Virus record (IMG/VR): IMGVR_UViG_3300024301_000778
Coordinates: 1-22,289 of that record
Direction: 5' to 3' (one strand)
Origin: a virus
DNA: 22,289 nt
A program made the position numbers and the translations under genes. This document shows, one piece after another, positions 13,497 to 20,574 of this stretch; the first letter of the stretch is position 1; each line of letters starts with the position of its first letter. The notes beneath the pieces were generated by a model. The model saw only the letters and a list, made by a program, of their open reading frames with translations, was not told the origin of the DNA and did not search any database.

Positions 13497-14168
13497 TTAT
13501 TCTGCTCTTATTTTATCTAATTTTTTGAAAAGTTCTTTTTGATATAGTTCATCAAACAAATGATATAGTACTATTTGTCTTGTGCCTTTTATGATACAAG
13601 TACCATACTTTTTCATTGGCTGTGTTCGTAAGCCATAATCTTTGTAGTGGCGTGGTTTACACACTCTACCATTTATAAGTTGTGTGTCGTAGTAATAATT
13701 AGGATATCTTTTAGGGTCTGTTATTCTAACAATCTTATCCGCTAATTCTGAGTTATATTCTTCAAGTGTAATTATACCACCTATGTAGCCTTCTGTCAAT
13801 GCTTTATCTGCAATAAGTGAGCCTAATTGATTTGAGGTAGTCATCTTGTCTCTACCTAATGCTTTTATATGTGAAGGAACACTGTACACCCTAGACTGTA
13901 CATACATGTTAGGATCTTCATCAAAAGGATAATAGCCATGTCCTGCTACTATATTTCCATTTTCCCGATAGATATAATAACCAGCTCTATCATCGTATCG
14001 TTTTTCTATGTAAATACAGTATAAAAGAGAATGAGGACTGTTCTGCCAATTTTCTGGCCGCATATTTATAGCTGCTGGTCTCTCATCATCAATCGCAGCT
14101 TCACATAAAGGCATTATTTTTTCTATAGGGTACTTACTTGTTACTCTTTCAACTATTCTTTCTCTCAT
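13497..14168 (-). CDS. unknown protein, possibly GNAT-like, paired with the PP-loop gene
   Basis: A 223-residue protein that I cannot assign. The central part (GYYIYRENGNIVAGHGYYPFDE, then SNQLGSLIADKALTEGYIGGIITLEEYN, residues about 65-148) could be read as a degenerate acetyltransferase fold, but the CoA loop is not convincing. Tyr and Arg are frequent, and no Cys cluster or metal motif is present. Its ATG overlaps the PP-loop gene's stop as ATGA, and both share the AT-rich composition that stands out from nrdA and nrdB. A joint function with the PP-loop ATPase is likely from this coupling; its nature is unknown. Confidence 0.72.
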   Translation of the reverse strand: MRERIVERVTSKYPIEKIMPLCEAAIDDERPAAINMRPENWQNSPHSLLYCIYIEKRYDDRAGYYIYRENGNIVAGHGYYPFDEDPNMYVQSRVYSVPSHIKALGRDKMTTSNQLGSLIADKALTEGYIGGIITLEEYNSELADKIVRITDPKRYPNYYYDTQLINGRVCKPRHYKDYGLRTQPMKKYGTCIIKGTRQIVLYHLFDELYQKELFKKLDKIRAE

Positions 14169-14776
14169 ATTTTACCAGTGTCTTCTAATTCTAATTTTGC
14201 AAATGCCATTTTTCTTTCTTGGCACCAATAACATTGATTGCATCTAGACATAGGTTGCTGAGTGCAACTGTGGGTAACTGGCATTATTGCTTCTAATATA
14301 CCTAGATCTTTTGCAAAATTTACTGTTTCATCTTTTGTATGATAATAGAAAGGCTGTTCCATAATTTTTTTCTGATTGTCATTAGGACGCTTTCTTTCTT
14401 CTGGCGGAGGATCCCAAATTAAATCTTTAAAGTATGAAGTAACGGCAGTCAATACAAATTCTTCATATCGCAATCTGATAACATCTCCTACACCTGATCT
14501 AGTATATTCACCAGGGTCTTCGCTGAACTGTCCTACCATTGTAGTTTCTATTTCAGGAATGCCAAGTAAATTACATGTAGTTTGTAAAACATTTTTCGCA
14601 TGATATTCAGCGCCGTCTAGCTTTGGTATCGTGTAAGGATTACATTGCTGATTTCTTTCTAAGCAAATTTTCTTTACTACATACCAAAGGACGGCACTGT
14701 CAAAACCACCCGATACTAATACACCGATAGTTTTATCTTTAGGTATTATAGAATCTATTTCATCTAAAGTTATCAT
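14165..14776 (-). CDS. PP-loop ATPase, QueC-like with Cys4 zinc cluster
   Basis: N-type ATP pyrophosphatase: LVSGGFDSAVL (20-30) is the SGGxDS PP-loop that adenylates a carboxyl or carbonyl group. Near the C-terminus HSCTQQPMSRCNQCYWCQERK gives Cys171, Cys179, Cys182 and Cys185, a spacing of 8-3-3 that resembles the zinc site of QueC (7-cyano-7-deazaguanine synthase, C-x8-C-x2-C-x2-C). At 203 residues it is a little short, and the region after the PP-loop differs from QueC as I recall it. No queD, queE or folE lies in this window, so a deazaguanine role is unproven; another amide- or thio-forming PP-loop enzyme is possible. TAATG-coupled to nrdA. Confidence 0.78.
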   Translation of the reverse strand: MITLDEIDSIIPKDKTIGVLVSGGFDSAVLWYVVKKICLERNQQCNPYTIPKLDGAEYHAKNVLQTTCNLLGIPEIETTMVGQFSEDPGEYTRSGVGDVIRLRYEEFVLTAVTSYFKDLIWDPPPEERKRPNDNQKKIMEQPFYYHTKDETVNFAKDLGILEAIMPVTHSCTQQPMSRCNQCYWCQERKMAFAKLELEDTGKI

Positions 14777-16578
14777 TAGCCCTCACATGCCAAGCATTCG
14801 TCATTGTTTACAAGTGCTGTCATGTCAATCTCTTTGATGATTTGACGTTCAATGCGATTAGATACTTTATCTGCTTTGCCTAGTTTCTCTGAACGACAAT
14901 AGTAAAGTGTCTTCAAGCCTTGCTTCCATGCCATGTAGTGAATAGCATGTAGATACTTGATGTTAGAGTCAGGACGGAAGAATGTGTTGAGTGACTGTGC
15001 CTGATCGATAAACTCTTGTCTATCAGCAGCGTGTTCAATCACCCATCGCTGGTCGATCTCCATTGAGGTCTTGAATACATCTTTCTCCCACTGGTCCAAG
15101 AAAGTTAAGTGTTGGACTGATCCGTCATTTGAGATGATTGATGACCAGATTTCGTCTTCTGCCTGTTTTGTTTCGCCAGCTTCAATCTTACTCTTAATGA
15201 GTTGTACCAGATACTTATTTTTGTTGAGATAAGCTCCAGAAAGAGTGTCTTGTCTATAAGCGTTCGCCCTAAAAGGTTCAATGGAAGGCGAAGTGTTGCC
15301 CATAATAATACTGCTACTAGCATTGGGAGCAATAGCCATAACATGACTAAATCTAAGACCTCGTCCCCTAGCGTCTGGGGCTTCTCCTCTGGATTCTCCC
15401 AGTTCTTTATTTGCGTCATCGAGTTTTCCTCTTATGTGCTTGAACATTCTTAAGTTAGCGCCTTTAGCCATTGCGCTTTCCCACGGCAGATTGTTCTTCT
15501 GTAAATAAGCATGAAAACCTAGTGCGCCCACACCAATACTTCTCTCACGGCTAGCTGAGAATTTGGCACGAGCAACTTCATCAGGAGCATTGTCAATGAA
15601 AAACTGTAGTACATTGTCTAACATCTCTGCGATATCTTTGAGGAACAAACTGTTCTTGCTCCAAGCATCGTAATGCTCAAGATTTACAGAAGACAAACAA
15701 CAAACTGCTGTTCTGTCTTTGTTTGTAGGCAGAATAATTTCTGAACACAGATTTGATTGATGTACCTTCAGTCCTAATTCTTTTTGCCATTCAGGCAAGT
15801 GACGATTACTTGTGTCAATGAAGTGAACATACGGCTCGCCTGTCTCCATACGAAGTTCAAGAATCTTTTGCCACAAATGCTTTGCTGATACAGTATCTCT
15901 GATTTCACCTGAGTGAGGATCAATAAGATTCCAACCATCGTCAGAATCAGGATCAGTCATACATCGTTCAATGATTTCCATGAACCGATCTGAGATGTTA
16001 ATGCCGTGATGAAGATTCAAACAGCGAACATTCGGATCACCTGTCGGCTTTCGCATCTCAAGATACATCATCACATCTGGGTGAGATATATCAAGATAAG
16101 TAGCGTAAGAGCCCCGTCTAGTGCGACCTTGGCGATATGCGAGGCACGATGCATCGTAAGTCTTGAGATGAGGCATAACACCAACAGACTTATCATCAGA
16201 GGAACGGATACCAAAACCAATCCCAACACCACCCCCAAGCATAGAAAGCCAATTTGTTTCAGAAAGATTTTCAACGAGACCCTCCGCAGTATCATTAATG
16301 TAGTTTAGAAAGCATGAAATAGGCATGCCTTTCTTTGAACGACCAAAAGAGAGAATAGGAGTAGAATAGGAAAGCCAATGTTTGCTACTGTAATCATATA
16401 AACGCTGTGCGTGTTCTGGATTGCTACCAAACTTGCTACTAACATAAGCAAATCGTTCTTGAGGAGACTCTTCGTCTTCTCGCATGTAGCTTTCTTTAAG
16501 TCTAGATAGTCCTAACTTATCAAATAGCGCATCTCTGCCATAATCTATTTGAATTCCCATATACTCTTTTTTTGCCAT
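14776..16578 (-). CDS. nrdA: ribonucleotide reductase class Ia, alpha (catalytic) subunit, no ATP-cone
   Basis: Reduces NDPs to dNDPs with NrdB. Catalytic residues: Cys89 (PISCFLN), the Asn276-Leu-Cys278-Ser-Glu280 thiyl-radical site (SNLCSEI), partner Cys293 (VCCLSSVNL), radical-transfer Tyr559-Tyr560 (KTLYYCRSE) and the shuttle pair Cys595/Cys598 at the very end (DECLACEG). At 600 residues it is much shorter than E. coli NrdA (761): the N-terminus goes almost directly into the catalytic domain, so the allosteric ATP-cone (about 90 residues) is missing and dATP inhibition through it would be lost. The start at 16578 forms TAATG with the thyX stop. Confidence 0.95.
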   Translation of the reverse strand: MAKKEYMGIQIDYGRDALFDKLGLSRLKESYMREDEESPQERFAYVSSKFGSNPEHAQRLYDYSSKHWLSYSTPILSFGRSKKGMPISCFLNYINDTAEGLVENLSETNWLSMLGGGVGIGFGIRSSDDKSVGVMPHLKTYDASCLAYRQGRTRRGSYATYLDISHPDVMMYLEMRKPTGDPNVRCLNLHHGINISDRFMEIIERCMTDPDSDDGWNLIDPHSGEIRDTVSAKHLWQKILELRMETGEPYVHFIDTSNRHLPEWQKELGLKVHQSNLCSEIILPTNKDRTAVCCLSSVNLEHYDAWSKNSLFLKDIAEMLDNVLQFFIDNAPDEVARAKFSASRERSIGVGALGFHAYLQKNNLPWESAMAKGANLRMFKHIRGKLDDANKELGESRGEAPDARGRGLRFSHVMAIAPNASSSIIMGNTSPSIEPFRANAYRQDTLSGAYLNKNKYLVQLIKSKIEAGETKQAEDEIWSSIISNDGSVQHLTFLDQWEKDVFKTSMEIDQRWVIEHAADRQEFIDQAQSLNTFFRPDSNIKYLHAIHYMAWKQGLKTLYYCRSEKLGKADKVSNRIERQIIKEIDMTALVNNDECLACEG

Positions 16579-17231
16579 TATAGTTCCTCTACTGCTTTCG
16601 CTACATCTGGGAAATGTTGACTGATAACATCCCAACATTGTTCTGCGATTTCAATATGTTCTTTTTGTGTGCCGTTAGCCATTCTCAATTTGCAGTAATG
16701 TACCCACGATCTGAGAGTGCCTGACATGTATAGTGTTGTTTCAGTATTACCTTCTGGTAGTACTGCTCTTGCTTGCTCTTTTGCTATTCCGTTCTCTAGC
16801 GCCCACTGGTAGGCATCGTTCGCTGCGTTGATGACTGCCTTTTGGGCCATGTTCCAACTCTCTGCCAATTCACGGTCTTCTGTTTCGATGCTGTTTTGAC
16901 GATTCTTCTCGTCTTGTAATCGACATTCTCTCGTCTCGAAGTTGGTTGATTTTGCATATCTTTGTGAAAATTCCTGGAAACTGAAGCTACGATGCCTTAT
17001 AATCTGTCTAGAGATGTCACGAGTAGTGGTAATCTCCATTGTAACGGAAACCATCTCAAATGGGCTCCAATGTTCGTGTTTTATGAGATATCCGAGTAGT
17101 TTTGATGCAGTTTTTGGGTTGTTTTGATTGTCCGGGTTACTTACTCTTGCTGCGTATGCGATTAACTCATTTGCCGTGTAGCAACCTGTGGCTGCTGATG
17201 GCTGGGTCATACCGACTAGACTAACACTCAT
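16578..17231 (-). CDS. thyX: flavin-dependent thymidylate synthase ThyX
   Basis: Makes dTMP from dUMP using FAD and methylenetetrahydrofolate. The ThyX signature is complete at residues 79-91 (RHRSFSFQEFSQR; Arg79, His80, Arg81, Ser89, Arg91). Other family parts include HEHWSPFEM (52-60), the catalytic-type Ser near AVLPEGNTETTLYMSGTLRSWVHY and the C-terminal KEHIEIAEQ helix. Length 217 is normal. Start at 17231 (MSVSLVGM) makes TAATG with the primase stop and has GGAG 9 nt upstream; ATG codons at 17237 and 17246 are alternatives. Works downstream of dCMP deaminase. Confidence 0.94.
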   Translation of the reverse strand: MSVSLVGMTQPSAATGCYTANELIAYAARVSNPDNQNNPKTASKLLGYLIKHEHWSPFEMVSVTMEITTTRDISRQIIRHRSFSFQEFSQRYAKSTNFETRECRLQDEKNRQNSIETEDRELAESWNMAQKAVINAANDAYQWALENGIAKEQARAVLPEGNTETTLYMSGTLRSWVHYCKLRMANGTQKEHIEIAEQCWDVISQHFPDVAKAVEEL

Positions 17232-18256
17232 TAACATTTTCTCCATGCTGTAAATTCAAGTTCTGCCTCAAGCCCTTCATAAGTATTACTATCTATAATA
17301 TACTGAATGTCTTCCTTTGTCAAGCCTGATGTTATCATATCGTTAATATCTTTCTCTTCAATGTCACTCGGCCACAAACAAACCCGATTGCCGGCTTTTA
17401 TCTGCTTATGTATCAACGAACAAATTTCTTTGTTTCTGGGTTGATTGTCGAAGATTACCGTGAAGTGAGTCAAACCTATCTTGTCAATTTTATGAAACGA
17501 TGAACCGGCTGCTGCGATTGCGTTGTCTAGAAAAAGACTGTCAATAGGACCTTCAACGATATAAACTTCTTTCTCTCTATCTATAACATCTAGACCGAAA
17601 ATAGTAGGATCTTCTTCTTTTATTTTGAGATTTATGTATCGGAGTTTTTCGCCACGAATACCTCTCAATGCCATGCCTGAAAGTTGTCCATCTTCACGAA
17701 TGAAAGGCAGACAAATTCTCGGCTGCTTTATATTTAGTGCTTTTGAATATTTAGGATTTAGTTGTGACAGATTGCGAATATCGTCTACATAATACAAACG
17801 ATTGAACTGCGACTCTGGGATCATTCTGTTCTTTACATACTGAACTGCCTCGTGATCTTTAGGCAACGTGTCTAGTCTATCCATCAGACCGTCAATAATG
17901 CTAAGGGGCTTATCGAATGTAGGCTTGAAATTAAATGCGTATGATGGATCAGGTTCTTTCTTAGGCTCAGGCTTTTCGTCTTGCTTGACAAACTTCTCTA
18001 GTACATATTCTTTGTACAGCATAGGATCCAACTGCTCGATAAACTTACCGACAGTTGTGCCGTAATCACAGTTATGACAGCGATAGAACATGTTGGCTTC
18101 TTTCTTGTAGAAATAGCCACGAGCTTTGTTCTTCTTTTCTGAGGAGTCACCACATATGATGCAGCGACAATTGAACAGATAATCGTCCTTGCGTGTAAAC
18201 AGAGGCAAGCGATTCGATATCATGTTAATGTATTTCAGATCAATATAAAGAGACAT
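17231..18256 (-). CDS. DNA primase, T4 gp61 type
   Basis: Synthesises RNA primers for lagging-strand replication with a gp41-type helicase (outside the window). An N-terminal zinc ribbon is formed by Cys32/Cys35 (RCIICGDSS) and Cys60/Cys63 (YRCHNCDYG). The TOPRIM domain has VYIVEGPIDSLFL (231-243) with Glu235 and the VIFDNQPRN Asp270. Length 341 equals T4 gp61 (about 342). The ATG lies directly after a U-tract hairpin and has only an AGG, within the hairpin arm, as ribosome site. First gene after the promoter at 18286-18314. Confidence 0.93.
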   Translation of the reverse strand: MSLYIDLKYINMISNRLPLFTRKDDYLFNCRCIICGDSSEKKNKARGYFYKKEANMFYRCHNCDYGTTVGKFIEQLDPMLYKEYVLEKFVKQDEKPEPKKEPDPSYAFNFKPTFDKPLSIIDGLMDRLDTLPKDHEAVQYVKNRMIPESQFNRLYYVDDIRNLSQLNPKYSKALNIKQPRICLPFIREDGQLSGMALRGIRGEKLRYINLKIKEEDPTIFGLDVIDREKEVYIVEGPIDSLFLDNAIAAAGSSFHKIDKIGLTHFTVIFDNQPRNKEICSLIHKQIKAGNRVCLWPSDIEEKDINDMITSGLTKEDIQYIIDSNTYEGLEAELEFTAWRKC

Positions 18257-18285
18257 AAAAAAACCTACACGTTTAGTATAGGTTT
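18257..18285 (-). terminator. hairpin with U-tract between virion-type and replication genes
   Basis: Minus-strand arms AAACCTATAC and GTGTAGGTTT pair over 10 bp with one G-U pair around a 5-nt loop (TAAAC), followed by four more T. It would stop or slow transcripts arriving from 18318 upward. The promoter just upstream starts transcription near 18279, inside the 5' arm, so its own transcripts would not form the full stem. Confidence 0.6.
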
Positions 18286-18314
18286 AGTATAGTATACTAA
18301 CGATGTAATGTCAA
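18286..18314 (-). promoter_or_regulatory. sigma-70-like promoter for primase-thyX-nrd operon
   Basis: Minus-strand TTGACA (18309-18314), 17 bp spacer, TATACT (18286-18291). TATACTAAAC occurs twice in tandem from 18286 downward, so a second -10 about 11 bp further on is possible. The start site from the first would be near 18279, giving a leader of about 22 nt to the primase ATG. Confidence 0.8.
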
Positions 18315-18317
18315 GTG

Positions 18318-18794
18318 TTAGTTTAAAAGGAATGCTAAAAAGTTGGGCATTTCTGGTATGAGTACGGCAGCCACAAATACAGCCCCAACAAGTATCCATC
18401 TCCAGCGTTCTAATGCGGTTAATCTTTCTTCTATCTTATCGTTCTTATCAATAAGATGCTCTTTGAGGTCCTTAATTGAATCTAGGACTTTATCTATTTC
18501 TTTGGACATTTTGTTTTCGATCTCTCTAGTGTTTGATGTTAACCTCGAATGGAGGTCTTTTACTTCATTATCAAACTTGTCTTCAGCGTTGTTCATATCG
18601 GATCTCAAAGTTTCGAATTCCTTCTCGCCGTCTTGCAATCGTTGTTCATGAACAGCAAGAATTTGACTGATATTATTTGAAACATCTGTAATCTTATCGA
18701 GTGCTGTTTCCAGTTTTGAAAACAACTGCCCGATTTGACTAACATCCTGTTTGACTAACGCCACTTGTGTTTCTAGAGACTTAACTGTTGGCAT
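18318..18794 (-). CDS. coiled-coil protein with C-terminal membrane anchor
   Basis: A 158-residue protein. Residues 1-128 are almost entirely heptad-patterned coiled coil (LETQVALVKQDVSQIGQLFSKL onward), ending in ERLTALERWRW. Residues 132-157 form one hydrophobic segment (ILVGAVFVAAVLIPEMPNFLAFLL), so it is a tail-anchored, probably oligomeric inner-membrane protein facing the cytoplasm. Its ATG lies 14 nt inside the previous gene. Function unknown; resembles coiled-coil membrane proteins of marine T4-like phages and could act in lysis timing, exclusion or anchoring of assembly. Confidence 0.76.
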   Translation of the reverse strand: MPTVKSLETQVALVKQDVSQIGQLFSKLETALDKITDVSNNISQILAVHEQRLQDGEKEFETLRSDMNNAEDKFDNEVKDLHSRLTSNTREIENKMSKEIDKVLDSIKDLKEHLIDKNDKIEERLTALERWRWILVGAVFVAAVLIPEMPNFLAFLLN

Positions 18795-19314
18795 CTTTCT
18801 TCTTCTTTTTTCTACGAACCATTGGCATCATGACTGGATCTCTTCCAGGCTCGCCTTTAGGTCCTACACCAATACCATCGATGCCGCCTGCGCCAACTGC
18901 ATTTGCGACAACACCTTCTTCCTTCAAGAAAGCGCTAAAAGGTATCAGATTGTGTTCTAATAGTTTTGCTTGTTGCTCGACATCTTCAAAGGCAGAATAC
19001 ATTTCTAACAATGGTTCTACATCTAATGAGTCTAAGTCTTGTTCTTTATGATCTTTAAGTATACTAAGTGCTGCGGCTACTGTCAAGAGTCTTTTTGCAT
19101 TTCTGTCTGGAGACTTGACTAATGCTCGTTGAACTTTGAATACGAATCGTTGTAGTAAGGAATATGCGTCTTTTTCAGATGAAGTGGTAGGATTCTTAAT
19201 TTTCTTACCGTCAGCATTCACAATGCCCATTTTGTAGGCATCAGAATTTTCAATAGGAGTGGCAAGCATCCTAATGATTCTGTATGTTACATAGGCATCT
19301 GTTAATCTTGACAC
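18781..19314 (-). CDS. virion-type conserved phage protein, 177 aa
   Basis: The N-terminal part (YRIIRMLATPIENSDAYKMGIVNADGKKIKN, residues 11-41, then EKDAYSLLQRFVFKVQRAL) matches a pattern I recall from structural or head-associated proteins of T4-like phages (DAFKLGLID-x-x-GK). The C-terminus changes to a Gly-rich collagen-like stretch (GGIDGIGVGPKGEPGRDP) and a five-Lys basic tail. The start is GTG, shown by a TAGTG overlap with the preceding gene. Probably a virion or prohead component, not certain. Confidence 0.66.
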   Translation of the reverse strand: MSRLTDAYVTYRIIRMLATPIENSDAYKMGIVNADGKKIKNPTTSSEKDAYSLLQRFVFKVQRALVKSPDRNAKRLLTVAAALSILKDHKEQDLDSLDVEPLLEMYSAFEDVEQQAKLLEHNLIPFSAFLKEEGVVANAVGAGGIDGIGVGPKGEPGRDPVMMPMVRRKKKKKDANS

Positions 19315-19691
19315 TATAGTTTCCTTAAGACTTGTATAAGTTCTTGGTTTAAAGGTATATCTGTTTCTTTAATACCAGGAGAAACTACAGTCTCTAACGG
19401 CATTCTTTGTAAATATACTAAATATGTCTTTAAATCTGACCAATATTCTTTGCCTATCTTGTAGAATAGCATATCGGTCGTAGCATCACCAAAGACATTA
19501 TATAAAACTACTAGGTGATTAAGAACCAAACGCTCGTTAATCTCACCAGACATTTTATATCTGCTTAGAAGACGTTTGAGATATTTAAATCTCTTCATAT
19601 CTTCTTCTAAGTCTTTCATTCCGAGTGATCCCGGACTATGATAATTTTTTATTGCATAAATCAAAAAATTATCTTCATTCAATTGCAACAT
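19314..19691 (-). CDS. conserved T4-like phage protein (possibly DUF7207)
   Basis: A 125-residue helical protein. LNEDNFLIYAIKNYHSPG at the start, then DMKRFKYLKRLLSRYKMSGEINERLVLNHLVVLYNVFGDATTDMLFYKI and a C-terminal YWSDLKTYLVYLQRMP, follow a layout common to many T4-like phages and that I associate, from memory, with DUF7207. Function unknown. A good ribosome site (GGAAG) precedes the ATG. It lies between virion-type genes and is likely expressed with them. Confidence 0.72.
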   Translation of the reverse strand: MLQLNEDNFLIYAIKNYHSPGSLGMKDLEEDMKRFKYLKRLLSRYKMSGEINERLVLNHLVVLYNVFGDATTDMLFYKIGKEYWSDLKTYLVYLQRMPLETVVSPGIKETDIPLNQELIQVLRKL

Positions 19692-19701
19692 TATTTACTT
19701 C

Positions 19702-20142
19702 CTATAATACTGTAGCGGTACCTCCAATGAAATACCATGTGCCATTAGTATATAGTAGGGTTGCAGTTTCGCCTGCTGCATCAAATGCTATATCGTTTGC
19801 TATATTAGAACCTTGTAATGTTACTACATGACCACCAATATTAGCTGTCATAATAACAATTTTAACTTGACCATCTACACCTGTACCAATAGAACAATTA
19901 CCACCATTACTCACATTACTGATATAGGTAACATTAGTAGTAGTGATAATTTCGCCTACAGCGTTCATAGTGTTAGTATCAGTGATAGCAATTGTATCAC
20001 TGAAAGATACTGGCGTTGCTACATCAGCAAACAAGGTAGCGACAGACATTTTATTGCTTTCGCTACCTCGTACTGTATAAAATACATCAGTTCCAGCGGC
20101 CGCAGAGACCGCTGTTAGTTCTGATAGTTTCGCATCTGCCAT
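19702..20142 (-). CDS. virion structural protein, beta-rich (decoration or fibre type)
   Basis: A 146-residue protein, low in charge and rich in Thr, Val, Gly and Asn. The N-terminus MADAKLSELTAVSAAAGTDV, followed by FYTVRG, fits the short leader common to phage tail-fibre and decoration proteins (KLSELT ... TDxFYxV). The rest alternates like beta strands (GQVKIVIMTANIGGHVVTLQ; ATLLYTNGTWYFIGGTATVL), typical of a sandwich or fibre-head domain. Strong ribosome site (AAGGAG, 8 nt). A near-consensus late element lies about 25 nt upstream. Exact position in the virion unknown. Confidence 0.7.
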   Translation of the reverse strand: MADAKLSELTAVSAAAGTDVFYTVRGSESNKMSVATLFADVATPVSFSDTIAITDTNTMNAVGEIITTTNVTYISNVSNGGNCSIGTGVDGQVKIVIMTANIGGHVVTLQGSNIANDIAFDAAGETATLLYTNGTWYFIGGTATVL

Positions 20143-20166
20143 ATTAAATACTCCTTAAATAAAAAG

Positions 20167-20174
20167 TATTTATT
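20167..20174 (-). promoter_or_regulatory. near-consensus late promoter (AATAAATA)
   Basis: Minus-strand AATAAATA differs from the T4 late element in its first base. The start would be near 20161, about 19 nt before the ATG at 20142 and with AAGGAG between, the same geometry as the exact elements at 5149 and 11753. It overlaps the stop of the preceding gene. Confidence 0.4.
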
Positions 20175-20574
20175 AAGCGTCTGGGAACTCAGTATCGTCA
20201 TCGTCTGCTGTAGCGACAACTGTACCAGTACCTGCACCTGGACCAGTGGCAGTGAATACTGTGCCTGGATTTGAATCTACTGCACCAACTAATGTGAAGT
20301 CTGTGTCACCTGTAGTAAGAATCTTATACTCTGTGCCGATTTCAAGTGCGCCGCCAGCTAAACCAACTGCGGCTTCGTATTCAGCATCAGTAGCCGGATC
20401 TGCCATTGCTACGAGAGTTTCGTATTTGATTCGTGAACCTACAGTAGTTCTGCGCACCCAACCCGGCTGTGTGATGCCTGGAGTTGCTGCTACTTCTGCT
20501 TCGTCTACCATAAAGATTTCTGAAGCGGGTACACCAGTGATTACTGGCTTAACTGATTTTGACCATGCGGACAT
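20173..20574 (-). CDS. virion structural protein with YKI...GTGTV module
   Basis: A 133-residue protein. Residues 37-57 (PGWVRRTTVGSRIKYETLVAM) resemble the PGWV-x-x-R-T ... K-x-E-x-LVAM pattern of head or virion proteins in marine T4-like phages. Residues 79-120 hold a module (IGTEYKILTTGDTDFTLVGA ... GTVFTATGPGAGTGTVV) that I recall as recurring in many phage fibre and capsid proteins, inserted in diverse contexts. The acidic tail ends DDDDTEFPDA. Stop of the preceding gene overlaps its start region (20574), so it is co-translated with the scaffold-like protein. Confidence 0.7.
   Translation of the reverse strand: MSAWSKSVKPVITGVPASEIFMVDEAEVAATPGITQPGWVRRTTVGSRIKYETLVAMADPATDAEYEAAVGLAGGALEIGTEYKILTTGDTDFTLVGAVDSNPGTVFTATGPGAGTGTVVATADDDDTEFPDA

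Noticed and set aside
14063-14070. Exact TATAAATA on the minus strand inside the 13497-14168 gene
   Set aside because: It lies about 100 nt downstream of that gene's start, with no gene start within a sensible distance downstream. An AT-rich coding stretch can produce it by chance.
14165-14776. Firm assignment of the PP-loop gene as queC in a deazaguanine pathway
   Set aside because: No folE, queD, queE or dpdA partner is in the window and the region between the PP-loop and the Cys cluster does not clearly match QueC, so only QueC-like is claimed.
15105-15419. 104-aa open frame on the minus strand and an 83-aa frame on the plus strand within nrdA
   Set aside because: Both lie wholly within the intact nrdA frame, have no ribosome site or overlap junction and show compositions expected from reading a coding sequence out of frame.
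16071-16295. 74-aa hydrophobic open frame that looks like a membrane protein, inside nrdA
   Set aside because: It is an out-of-frame reading of the conserved GGGVGIGFGIR region of NrdA; the hydrophobicity is an artefact of codon shift.
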